The notes: generated from the sequence alone by a model not told the origin. A stretch of 6,099 nucleotides of DNA from Bacillota bacterium (GCA_023442905.1 JAEZWY010000049.1:1-6099); one strand, 5' to 3'; shown: positions 1 through 6,047, counted from the stretch's first letter. Program-made: numbers and translations.

Positions 1-453
1 GACTTAGAGTTAACACGTGAAATTACGATTCAACAAGCACCTCAAATTCGTTTAATCCAAAATGCTAATCAAAACTTAGCTGAGAAAATCCAATCTTCAA
101 TTTATACGGCAATTCCTTTATGGAAAAATCAAATTGCTATCCAACTATCGCTATATCGTCAAAAAGATGCATTAGATGCCCAAATTGCCGTTACAGATAC
201 AACTAATCAGTTACTAACGGAAAATTCTGAATTATTAAAACAGTCTTCTCTTGAAACAGCAAGACAATCTGAACGTGGTGTAGTAGACATTGAAACCTTG
301 AAACACTCACAACAAAATCTGATTGATACGATTACAGAAACTATGCAAATTCAAGAAGAAGGTCGCGCAAAACGAATGCAAGCAGAACGAGAAATGGTAC
401 AAATGGAAAGTGAATTAAAACAACATTTATTAAATGGTAGCTCAAAAAAATAA
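1..453 (+). CDS. TelA-family toxic anion resistance protein, C-terminal 150 residues (5' end cut by window)
   Basis: An open frame runs from base 1 to TAA at 451-453, followed directly by a second in-frame TAA; the start lies upstream of the window. The 150 visible residues are almost all helical and Gln/Glu-rich, and they match the conserved C-terminal half of the TelA/KlaA family as I remember it. Matching elements are the opening DLELTREI, the QIRLIQNANQ segment (about 16-25), IPLWKNQI (38-45), ERGVVDIETLK (91-101) and the closing basic-acidic helix EEGRAKRMQAER (119-130). Family members are about 350-400 residues, so roughly the last 40 percent is present. TelA proteins are linked to tellurite and other toxic-anion resistance and to envelope stress, but their biochemistry is poorly known and they are often found beside xpaC. 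The family call is firm; the specific function is not. Confidence 0.88.
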   Translation, partial: DLELTREITIQQAPQIRLIQNANQNLAEKIQSSIYTAIPLWKNQIAIQLSLYRQKDALDAQIAVTDTTNQLLTENSELLKQSSLETARQSERGVVDIETLKHSQQNLIDTITETMQIQEEGRAKRMQAEREMVQMESELKQHLLNGSSKK

Positions 454-477
454 TAATATTCATTTAAAGTGTTATCA

Positions 478-507
478 TTTCATCCGTTTTCTACAATATG
501 TTATAAT
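478..507 (+). promoter_or_regulatory. Predicted promoter of the small membrane protein gene (extended -10)
   Basis: A perfect TATAAT lies at 502-507, preceded by TG at 499-500, which gives the extended -10 form TGnTATAAT. The best -35 candidate is a poor TTTCAT at 478-483 with an 18-base spacer, as is common when the -10 is extended. Transcription would start near 514, leaving a leader of about 40 bases. No terminator is visible between the telA stop and this promoter, so some read-through from telA is possible. Confidence 0.7.
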
Positions 508-515
508 GTATATAC

Positions 516-528
516 GGACAAGAGGTCC
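516..528 (+). repeat. Short inverted repeat at the 5' end of the predicted leader
   Basis: GGAC (516-519) and GTCC (525-528) form a 4-bp inverted repeat around AAGAG. It sits at or just after the predicted transcription start of the following gene. It could be a small 5' hairpin or half of an operator, or it may be chance; four base pairs is weak evidence. Confidence 0.3.
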
Positions 529-555
529 TAAACAAAATGAAATGGAGGAATTATT

Positions 556-801
556 ATGGGCTGGTTATGGTCTTTAATCGTCGGTGGACTTATTGGTTGG
601 GGTGCAGGTGCTATCCTAGGTAAAGATGTTCCCGGTGGTATTATTGGTAACATTATCTGTGGTATGTTAGGTTCATGGGTAGGCTCTACTTTCTTACAAG
701 ACTTTGGTCCTGTAATTGGTGGATATGCAGTTATCCCTTCACTAATCGGATCTATCGTATTAATTTTAGTGTTAAACTTTATCTTAAAACGTTTAAACTA
801 G
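556..801 (+). CDS. GlsB/YeaQ/YmgE family small stress-associated membrane protein
   Basis: This 81-residue protein starts at ATG with a strong ribosome binding site (GGAGG at 544-548, 7-base spacer). It is Gly- and Ile-rich, with three predicted membrane segments at about residues 3-21, 27-46 and 53-76, and ends in a short basic tail (KRLN). Glycine patterns such as GGLIGWGAGAI (10-20) and GGIIGNIICGMLGSWVG (27-43) are typical of the 'transglycosylase-associated' or GlsB/YeaQ/YmgE family, which normally has 80-90 residues. The protein should lie in the cytoplasmic membrane. Members are often co-regulated with Asp23/Gls24 general-stress proteins, but no enzymatic activity is established; the transglycosylase label is historical. 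Here it appears to be a single-gene transcript with its own extended -10 promoter and its own terminator. The family call is strong and the role is inferred. Confidence 0.9.
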   Translation: MGWLWSLIVGGLIGWGAGAILGKDVPGGIIGNIICGMLGSWVGSTFLQDFGPVIGGYAVIPSLIGSIVLILVLNFILKRLN

Positions 802-820
802 TATAGCAATTCAATAAATA

Positions 821-855
821 AAGGGCATTGAACAGTTTCGTTCAGTGCCCTTTTT
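821..855 (+). terminator. Intrinsic terminator after the small membrane protein gene
   Basis: AAGGGCATTGAAC (821-833) pairs over 13 positions, one of them G-U, with GTTCAGTGCCCTT (840-852) around a 6-base loop, and a T-run continues to 855. It begins 20 bases after the stop codon. The A-rich stretch just before the stem could also let it work on the minus strand. Confidence 0.92.
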
Positions 856-890
856 CTACCTATTAAACTATCAAAATTATATATATATGC

Positions 891-933
891 AAAACAGCGG
901 TAGCAACATTAGATTCGTCGCTACCGCTGTTTT
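891..933 (-). terminator. Intrinsic terminator of the minus-strand ileS-csp unit (possibly bidirectional)
   Basis: A perfect 14-bp stem pairs 891-904 with 920-933 around a 15-base loop. It starts 13 bases after the csp stop. On the minus strand the stem ends in TTTT, then GCATATATAT, so the U-tract is short and partly inside the stem. On the plus strand it also ends in TTTT, so it could catch read-through from the other side. GACGAAT (minus strand) occurs both in the loop and just before the stem. Confidence 0.82.
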
Positions 934-946
934 ATTCGTCTGAATA

Positions 947-1159
947 CTAAGCTAATTCAACATTGACTGCTTGAGGACCACGTTTTCCTTGAGCAATTTC
1001 AAACTGTACTTTTTGACCAACTGTTAATGAAGTTTGATCTAAGTGACGTAAAGCTGAAAAATGCACGAAGATATCATCTTCTTCTGGAAAGTCTGGTAAT
1101 TCAATAAAACCAAAGCCTTCTTTTTCATTAAAGGTTTTCACAATGCCGTAATAGGCCAT
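947..1159 (-). CDS. Diverged cold-shock-domain (CspA-family) protein
   Basis: This 70-residue single cold-shock domain is a five-stranded OB fold that binds single-stranded RNA or DNA in the cytoplasm. RNP1 is seen as EGFGFI (14-19) and RNP2 as IFVHFSAL (30-37), and the domain closes with KRGPQAVNV (59-67). It departs from classic Csp proteins. The usual KWFN is KTFN, so Thr9 replaces the nucleic-acid-stacking Trp (Trp8 of B. subtilis CspB). The position of CspB Phe38 is Gln42, and the loop between RNP1 and RNP2 is three residues longer (ELPDFPEEDD, 20-29). ATG at 1159 is chosen because GAGGAG lies 7 bases upstream; an in-frame TTG at 1177 has no such site. The gene starts one base after the ileS stop, so it is probably translationally coupled and under the same T-box. 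The family is certain; nucleic-acid binding may be altered. Confidence 0.93.
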   Translation of the reverse strand: MAYYGIVKTFNEKEGFGFIELPDFPEEDDIFVHFSALRHLDQTSLTVGQKVQFEIAQGKRGPQAVNVELA

Positions 1160-1160
1160 C

Positions 1161-3947
1161 TTAATTCTCCTCTTCAACTAAAGCTTCAGGATAGTGGTTA
1201 ATCACAATATCAGCACAACGTGCACATAAATGTGGCGCAGCTTCAATTGTACCTACTTCTTCATAAACACCACGACAACGTTCACAAGTTTCTCCGTGTG
1301 CATGTTCAATCATTAGGCTATAACCTTCGTAATCTGTCGCATCTTCGTTAGCTTCTGCTAAATCATGAACTTCTAACTGCGATACCATTAAGTATGTAGC
1401 TAGTTCTTCACCAACATTTTCTAATAATGCTTTCGTTTCATCATTAGCAAAGATATGTAATTTCGCCTGTAATGATTTACCGATAACTTTTTCTTCACGA
1501 GCAGTTTCTAATGATTTGTTTACATCAGAACGTAATGTCATGAAAGCAGACCATTTACTTTCTAACGCTTCACTATTGTCATATGTGACAACTTCAGGGA
1601 ATTCAGCTAATTGTGCGTAAGCTTCCTCTTCTTGTAAATAAACCCAGATTTCTTCAGATGTATGCGGGATAACTGGTGTCAGTAAGATTGTTACTGCCTT
1701 AGCCACTTCATACATCACTGTTTGCATATTACGACGTTTTTCAGAATCTGGTAATTCAATATATACTACATCTTTAGCATAATCTAAGTAGAAATTAGAC
1801 ATATCCAGTGTTAGGAAATTTGTAATTTCATGGTTAACTGTCATAAAGTCATACGTATCATAAGCATGGCGGACATTACGTACCATTTCATTTAAACGAT
1901 TCATCATGTATTGGTCAATTGATGCTAAGTCTTCATAGGCAACTGCATCTTTTTTCACATCAAAGTCGTACAAGTTTCCTAGTAAGAAACGCACTGTATT
2001 ACGGATACGACGATAGTTTTCAGCAACTTGTCCTAAGATATCATCGGAAATACGTACATCATAGTAAGTATCAACTGAAGATACCCATAGACGTAAGATA
2101 TCAGCACCACGTTGTTTAATTACATCGTTTGGTGAGACAGTATTACCAATAGATTTACTCATCTTGCGGCCATCACCATCGTTTACAAAACCTTGAGAAA
2201 GCACTGATTTATATGGTGCTTCATCGTTAACAGCGACTGATGTTAGTAGTGATGAATGGAACCAACCACGGTATTGGTCAGAACCCTCTAAGTACATATC
2301 AGCTGGGAAAGTTAGGTCTTCACGAGTACGTAACACACCATGGTGAGATGACCCTGAGTCAAACCATACGTCCATGATATCCATTTCTTTAGTGAATTCA
2401 CCATTTGGAGAAGCTGGATGTGTAAAACCTTCCGGTAATAAATCTTTAGCTTCACGTTCAAACCAAACATTTGAACCAAATTCGTCAAACAAATCAGCAA
2501 CATGTGCGATTGTTTCTGGCGTACATACTGGTTCCCCATTTTCTGCATAGAAAATTGGTAAAGGTACACCCCAAACACGTTGACGTGAAATTACCCAGTC
2601 TTTACGGTCACGAATCATATTGTAAATACGTGTTTGACCAGATGGGTGCCACCATTTCACTTTATTATCAATTACATCTAAAGTACGTTCACGAATTTTT
2701 TCGACTGAACAGAACCATTGTGGCGTTGCACGGTAGATTACTGGTTTTTTCGTACGCCAGTCATGTGGGTATGAGTGAGTGAAGTAATCTAATTTCAGTA
2801 AACGATTATTCTCTTTCATTTTTTCAATTGAAATTTCATTACCCTTTTCATAAAAGATGCCTTCAAATCCAGGTGCTTCATCAGTAAAGTAACCTTGGTC
2901 ATCAATTGGTGAAAGTACTTCTAATTTGTAGTTTAGTGATGCAAAATAGTCATCTTCCCCGTGTCCAGGCGCGGTATGAACTAAACCAGTACCAGATTCC
3001 GCTGTAACGTGATCACCTAAGATTAATAATGACTCGCGGTCATAATATGGATGTTCAGCAACCATATACTCTAAGTCTGTCCCTTTAACTGGTTCTCCTT
3101 CAATTGTATAATCAACCCAGTCAAATTCTTTCGCTAAAGTATTTACTAAGTCTGTAGCCACAACAAATTTACGGTCCCCAACAGCTACAACTGAATACTC
3201 GTAATCAGGGTTTACAGCAATAGCCATATTTGAAGGAATGGTCCAAGGAGTAGTTGTCCAGATAATAAACTCAACATCCTCTGGTAATTTACCTTTTGTA
3301 TCGCGTGCTTTAAAAGCTACATAGATTGATGGTGATTCAACATCATGATATTCAATTTCTGCTTCCGCTAAGGTTGATTCTGAAGATGGCGACCAATAAA
3401 CTGGTTTTGCACCTTTATAAATTAAACCTTTTTCATACATATCTCCAAATAAACGGATTTGTTGCGCTTCAAATTCCGGTGCTAAAGTAAGATATGGATG
3501 CTCCCAATCACCAGCAACACCTAAGCGTTTGAAGTCATCGCGTTGGCCATTAATTTGTTTCCAGGCATATTCTTCACATAATTTACGGAATTCAGCCACT
3601 GTCATTGACTTACGATCAACACCTGAATTGGTTAAAGCTTGTTCAATTGGTAATCCGTGTGTATCCCATCCTGGTACATATGGTGCACGATATCCAGACA
3701 TAGATTTAGAACGAATAATAATATCTTTCGAGATTTTATTCATGGCATGTCCGATGTGGATATTTCCATTTGCATATGGAGGTCCATCGTGCAATACCCA
3801 AGGTGTTTTATCTTTATTTTTCTCTTGACGTTTTGCGTAAACGTCTTCTTCATTCCATTCCGCTTGGCGCTCTACCTCTTTAACTGGTAGGTTACCGCGC
3901 ATTGGAAATTTTGTTTTTCCTAAATTTAATGTATCTTTCATTTTCAT
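1161..3947 (-). CDS. ileS: Isoleucine--tRNA ligase
   Basis: Cytoplasmic class I aminoacyl-tRNA synthetase that joins isoleucine to tRNA-Ile using ATP and edits mischarged valine. At 928 residues it has the usual length of bacterial IleRS. In order it shows the HIGH motif (GNIHIGHAMNK, His64 to His67), the CP1 editing domain with TTTPWTIPSN (231-240) and GTGLVHTAPGHGEDD (319-333), the GSDQYRGWFHSS block (555-566), KMSKS (595-599), a helical anticodon-binding domain (about 680-850), and a C-terminal zinc finger with Cys888, Cys891, Cys908 and Cys911. The HIGH spelling and zinc finger suit the common bacterial type. ATG at 3947 is chosen because GAGGGGG (3957-3963) lies 9 bases upstream; an ATG at 3941 is also possible. 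Longer readings run back into the T-box leader. The last codons carry the ribosome binding site of csp. No disruption is seen. Confidence 0.98.
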   Translation of the reverse strand: MKMKDTLNLGKTKFPMRGNLPVKEVERQAEWNEEDVYAKRQEKNKDKTPWVLHDGPPYANGNIHIGHAMNKISKDIIIRSKSMSGYRAPYVPGWDTHGLPIEQALTNSGVDRKSMTVAEFRKLCEEYAWKQINGQRDDFKRLGVAGDWEHPYLTLAPEFEAQQIRLFGDMYEKGLIYKGAKPVYWSPSSESTLAEAEIEYHDVESPSIYVAFKARDTKGKLPEDVEFIIWTTTPWTIPSNMAIAVNPDYEYSVVAVGDRKFVVATDLVNTLAKEFDWVDYTIEGEPVKGTDLEYMVAEHPYYDRESLLILGDHVTAESGTGLVHTAPGHGEDDYFASLNYKLEVLSPIDDQGYFTDEAPGFEGIFYEKGNEISIEKMKENNRLLKLDYFTHSYPHDWRTKKPVIYRATPQWFCSVEKIRERTLDVIDNKVKWWHPSGQTRIYNMIRDRKDWVISRQRVWGVPLPIFYAENGEPVCTPETIAHVADLFDEFGSNVWFEREAKDLLPEGFTHPASPNGEFTKEMDIMDVWFDSGSSHHGVLRTREDLTFPADMYLEGSDQYRGWFHSSLLTSVAVNDEAPYKSVLSQGFVNDGDGRKMSKSIGNTVSPNDVIKQRGADILRLWVSSVDTYYDVRISDDILGQVAENYRRIRNTVRFLLGNLYDFDVKKDAVAYEDLASIDQYMMNRLNEMVRNVRHAYDTYDFMTVNHEITNFLTLDMSNFYLDYAKDVVYIELPDSEKRRNMQTVMYEVAKAVTILLTPVIPHTSEEIWVYLQEEEAYAQLAEFPEVVTYDNSEALESKWSAFMTLRSDVNKSLETAREEKVIGKSLQAKLHIFANDETKALLENVGEELATYLMVSQLEVHDLAEANEDATDYEGYSLMIEHAHGETCERCRGVYEEVGTIEAAPHLCARCADIVINHYPEALVEEEN

Positions 3948-3956
3948 CGCGTAAAG

Positions 3957-3963
3957 CCCCCTC
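3957..3963 (-). promoter_or_regulatory. Ribosome binding site that fixes the ileS start
   Basis: The minus strand reads GAGGGGG nine bases before ATG at 3947 and fifteen before ATG at 3941, which favours the first. An ATG at 3965 overlaps this site and so cannot use it. The site lies just beyond the T-box terminator, so it is made only when the leader is read through. Confidence 0.75.
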
Positions 3964-3973
3964 ATCGATTTCC

Positions 3974-4242
3974 TAGAAATAAAAAAAGCCTCGTCCGCAA
4001 AAGGGACGAAGCTACCGTGGTACCACCCAGATTTTGTATACCAAAATAAACGGTATACACTCAATAACTTTATCGCAGTCAACGGTTCACCTAATAAGGC
4101 ACTGATTACATGGCCTGTTCAATAAACTACTCCTGGATGATAATAAATAACTTTTCTCGCTCTAATTCGCAGCTAACATAGATTCTCTTTCGATACATTG
4201 TGTTATTTATTTTGTTCCACTCTACGTGTTCTATTTCCATAC
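3974..4242 (-). ncRNA. T-box riboswitch leader of ileS, isoleucine-specific
   Basis: On the minus strand the T-box core GGGTGGTACCACGG lies at 4028-4015. Its TGGT (4025-4022) can pair with the NCCA end of a tRNA whose discriminator is A, as in tRNA-Ile. Antiterminator pairing GGG (4028-4026) with CCC (4005-4003) and ACG (4018-4016) with CGT (4008-4006) leaves the usual 7-base bulge. The competing terminator is at 3981-4013. Stem I is visible as a base helix (about 4235-4228 with 4127-4121), a purine-rich kink-turn-like region, TGGA/TCCA (4219-4216 with 4137-4134), and a 10-bp helix (4211-4202 with 4151-4142). The Ile codon ATC (4141-4139), followed by A, sits in the internal loop as specifier. 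The apical part contains AGAGAA and GCTGCGAA, like the tRNA-elbow-binding loops. Stem III is at 4036-4058. Uncharged tRNA-Ile should favour antitermination and raise ileS and csp. Confidence 0.95.
3981..4013 (-). terminator. Regulated terminator of the T-box leader
   Basis: On the minus strand AGCTTCGTCC (4013-4004) pairs over 10 positions with GGACGAGGCT (3996-3987) around CTTTTGC, followed by a run of seven T (3987-3981). The 5' arm overlaps the CGTCCC needed for the antiterminator, so the two structures exclude each other as in known T-box switches. Confidence 0.93.
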
Positions 4243-4248
4243 GTCATA

Positions 4249-4277
4249 ATATTACTATAAAAATATTGTAAAAACAA
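4249..4277 (-). promoter_or_regulatory. Predicted promoter of the T-box-ileS-csp transcript
   Basis: The minus strand has TTGTTT at 4277-4272 as a -35 and TAATAT at 4254-4249 as a -10, separated by 17 bases. The start would fall near 4242, just before the T-box base helix, which is where it is expected. TATAGT at 4259-4254 is another -10-like box but its spacing is only 12 bases. The site lies in the 54-base gap after divIVA, with no terminator before it. Confidence 0.6.
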
Positions 4278-4301
4278 CTTTTGGCTTGTAAAATTCTTTA
4301 A

Positions 4302-5243
4302 TTATTCTTTAGTGGTATCAGAGGAACTTTCTAAGTCATCTTCATTCTGCTCTGTTTGATTTACCGCTACTTCTTCTACACTTGATTCATCAACAGATTC
4401 ACTTGTACGCATTTGATCGCTTACCCCAAATTCAGAAGAAGCACTATCTTCTACAGTTGTCGTTTCGACTACTTCATCTTCAGAACGAATGCTTTCTGAA
4501 ATACTAGCTTCTGAATTCGCATTTTCTGAGTCAATCTTTTCCGAATTTTCAATTACTGAATCTTCTACTAAGCCTTCTTCTACAGTAGCTGCACTTTCTT
4601 TGAAGCCATTGAATACAGGCGCAATAGCAGGAATATCGTTGTTAAAGAACTCTTCTCTTCGTTGTTCTTTTTCTGCTTTTGCAGCAGCTTCATCAAATAT
4701 CGCTTCACCCTTATTTGAACGGACTGGTAAATCATATGCTTTTACAATTTCATCTAATTGTGGTGTAGCTACTTCTCCTACTGGTTTTTCAAAGAATAAA
4801 TTTTCCCATCGAGGATCTTCATACATATCTTTGGCTTGTAAAATCATACCAAATGATTGGTGTAAGTATGTGCGTGCTGCTTCTTGTAGGTTATCAGTTT
4901 CAGTATTTACAACTGCAGCTTTCTCAGCAGCTTCAGATAATAGCAAACGCGCTTCCTCTTCAGCACGTTCGACGATTAAACTTGCCTCATTTAGTGCTTC
5001 CTCACGTAAACGATCCGCTGCTTCTTGGGCCACAAAAATAGAGCGGTTTACTGTCGCTTCCTTACGGTGAGCAGCATCTACTTCCTTGTTAGCCTCATTC
5101 AGTTGCTCTTGTAAGGATTTATTTTGTTCCTCCAACTTCTCCATTGAGACACGTACTTTATTCAAATAGTCATCTACCTCAGATTTTCCATAACCTGAGA
5201 TTTTCTGTTTAAATTTCATATTTTTAATTTCTGATGCGCGCAT
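4302..5243 (-). CDS. divIVA: DivIVA-family cell-division/polarity protein with a long acidic tail
   Basis: DivIVA proteins are coiled-coil scaffolds that gather at curved membrane, septa and poles, and guide division and wall growth. This 313-residue protein has a short N-terminal DivIVA module (residues 1-30, with GYGKSEVDDYLNKV at 17-30), then a long coiled coil (about 31-125) and a middle region (about 126-213). The tail from about 216 is dominated by Ser, Glu and Asp with few basic residues and is probably disordered. B. subtilis DivIVA has 164 residues; those of streptococci and enterococci are longer. The usual LTPxDIxN start is not recognisable, and the B. subtilis membrane-contact pair Phe17-Arg18 corresponds to Ile15-Ser16. 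ATG at 5243 is supported by GGAGG 8 bases upstream, and the in-frame ylmH stop blocks any extension. The position between ylmH and ileS is the classic divIVA locus. Confidence 0.9.
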   Translation of the reverse strand: MRASEIKNMKFKQKISGYGKSEVDDYLNKVRVSMEKLEEQNKSLQEQLNEANKEVDAAHRKEATVNRSIFVAQEAADRLREEALNEASLIVERAEEEARLLLSEAAEKAAVVNTETDNLQEAARTYLHQSFGMILQAKDMYEDPRWENLFFEKPVGEVATPQLDEIVKAYDLPVRSNKGEAIFDEAAAKAEKEQRREEFFNNDIPAIAPVFNGFKESAATVEEGLVEDSVIENSEKIDSENANSEASISESIRSEDEVVETTTVEDSASSEFGVSDQMRTSESVDESSVEEVAVNQTEQNEDDLESSSDTTKE

Positions 5244-5251
5244 AAAATGAG

Positions 5252-5256
5252 CCTCC
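5252..5256 (-). promoter_or_regulatory. divIVA ribosome binding site overlapping the ylmH stop
   Basis: The minus strand reads TAGGAGG: the last G of the ylmH stop codon is the first G of GGAGG, 8 bases before the divIVA ATG. The two genes are separated by 12 bases, which suggests a shared transcript and possible translational coupling. Confidence 0.8.
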
Positions 5257-6047
5257 TATTTGTTTTTAATGACCTCAATTGCTACTCTAATTTTACCTTT
5301 TTTAGTTTCCATTTGTGTAGCTACATATTTTAATCTACCATAACCCCTAACCGAAGCAATGTCTCCTGGATTTAGTTGTCTTTTGGCATCTTGCACTTGT
5401 GACCAATTCAATTTGGCAGCGCCACCTTCAATTAGTAACTTAGCTTTTGCCCTTGGAATTCTAAATCCATCTGAAATCATCGTATCAAACCTTAATGAAG
5501 AAAGTGTGATTTCCATAGGTTGCCAGTCAGATTTGGGTTGGATAATTTGATCACTGTGATTAATTTTTACTAACTTAATTTTAGAGCTACCAATCTTATC
5601 CATTTGAAAACTGAGAAAATCAGCAATTGCTTTATCAACAAAGAATTGCCATTTTGCGCCAGCTTGAATGATGTCTCCAAGTCGATTACGTTCAACGCCT
5701 TGGCCTAAAATAGTACCCAATATTTGGCGGTGCTCTAAAGTGTTAAATTTACTCGCATAGTGGATATCAAATGGTATAATTTCAAAATCTTCAGGTTGAA
5801 TGGTGTAATAACTTGGTGCTAGCACACAGCGTTGATTTTCTGCATTAGGATAGCCACCAAAAAATTCATAGTGAATCTCATCGTCTTGGCCAATAATCAG
5901 CTTAACAATGGCTACCTCCCGTGGATTTAAAAAGGGTGTTACTACAGGAGCATACTGGTCAAGCACTAGATTCTTCCAGTCAGTTACTTTTTCAACAAAG
6001 GCATGTTCATCAGGTTGGAAGTGCTGTAAAACTTCATAATTTGCCAA
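5256..6047 (-). CDS. ylmH: YlmH, S4-domain RNA-binding protein (RqcP2-like)
   Basis: This 263-residue protein has the length and layout of YlmH. Residues 1-90 are the YlmH-type N-terminal domain (LQHFQPDEHAFVEKV, 7-21; APVVTPFLNPRE, 33-44). The conserved ILGTILGQGVERNRLGDI segment lies at 109-126. A C-terminal S4 RNA-binding domain (about 180-240) carries SSLRFDTMISDGFRIPRAKA (183-202) and ends in GDIASVRGYGRL. The S4 domain binds structured RNA; YlmH of B. subtilis has been linked to ribosome-associated quality control, handling stalled nascent chains on the large subunit. Older work placed ylmH in the division cluster, which agrees with divIVA 12 bases downstream. The start is a TTG at 6047, because an in-frame TAG directly precedes it and the alignment with known N termini (MDIYQHF-like) begins here. 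A weak AAAGGG lies 12 bases upstream. The identity is firm and the start fairly so. Confidence 0.93.
   Translation of the reverse strand: MANYEVLQHFQPDEHAFVEKVTDWKNLVLDQYAPVVTPFLNPREVAIVKLIIGQDDEIHYEFFGGYPNAENQRCVLAPSYYTIQPEDFEIIPFDIHYASKFNTLEHRQILGTILGQGVERNRLGDIIQAGAKWQFFVDKAIADFLSFQMDKIGSSKIKLVKINHSDQIIQPKSDWQPMEITLSSLRFDTMISDGFRIPRAKAKLLIEGGAAKLNWSQVQDAKRQLNPGDIASVRGYGRLKYVATQMETKKGKIRVAIEVIKNK

Noticed and set aside
877..889. TA-dinucleotide run between the two terminators, considered as a promoter or microsatellite
   Set aside because: It is only about 12 bases with no -35 partner upstream of any gene; it is more simply AT-rich spacer next to the terminators.
1160..1177. TTG start at 1177 for the cold-shock protein, adding MKRRIK
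   Set aside because: It would overlap the ileS end and lacks a placed ribosome binding site. ATG at 1159 has GAGGAG at 7 bases and gives the normal cold-shock N terminus.
1919..3890. Open frames of 66-103 codons on either strand inside ileS (for example 1919-2119, 2471-2782, 3529-3828, minus 2312-2578)
   Set aside because: They lie wholly in other frames of a well-conserved ileS, show no ribosome binding sites or recognisable domains, and have shadow-like composition.
3948..4082. N-terminal extension of IleRS by 45 residues back to 4082
   Set aside because: This stretch is the T-box core and terminator of the ileS leader, and its translation does not resemble IleRS. The ribosome binding site and the normal 928-residue length support the start at 3947.
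4261..4301. Possible terminator after divIVA (ACAA/TTGT pairing followed by T-rich sequence on the minus strand)
   Set aside because: The stem has only about four weak base pairs and the T-rich part is better explained as the -35 region of the ileS promoter.
4489..5070. 193-codon plus-strand frame opposite divIVA
   Set aside because: It is very Ser/Ala-rich, as expected from the antisense of the Glu/Ala/Ser codons of DivIVA, and has no recognisable domain; the coiled-coil DivIVA reading is clearly the gene.
4853..5550. Plus-strand frames at 4853-5041 and 5359-5550
   Set aside because: They are antisense shadows of divIVA and ylmH with no start signals.
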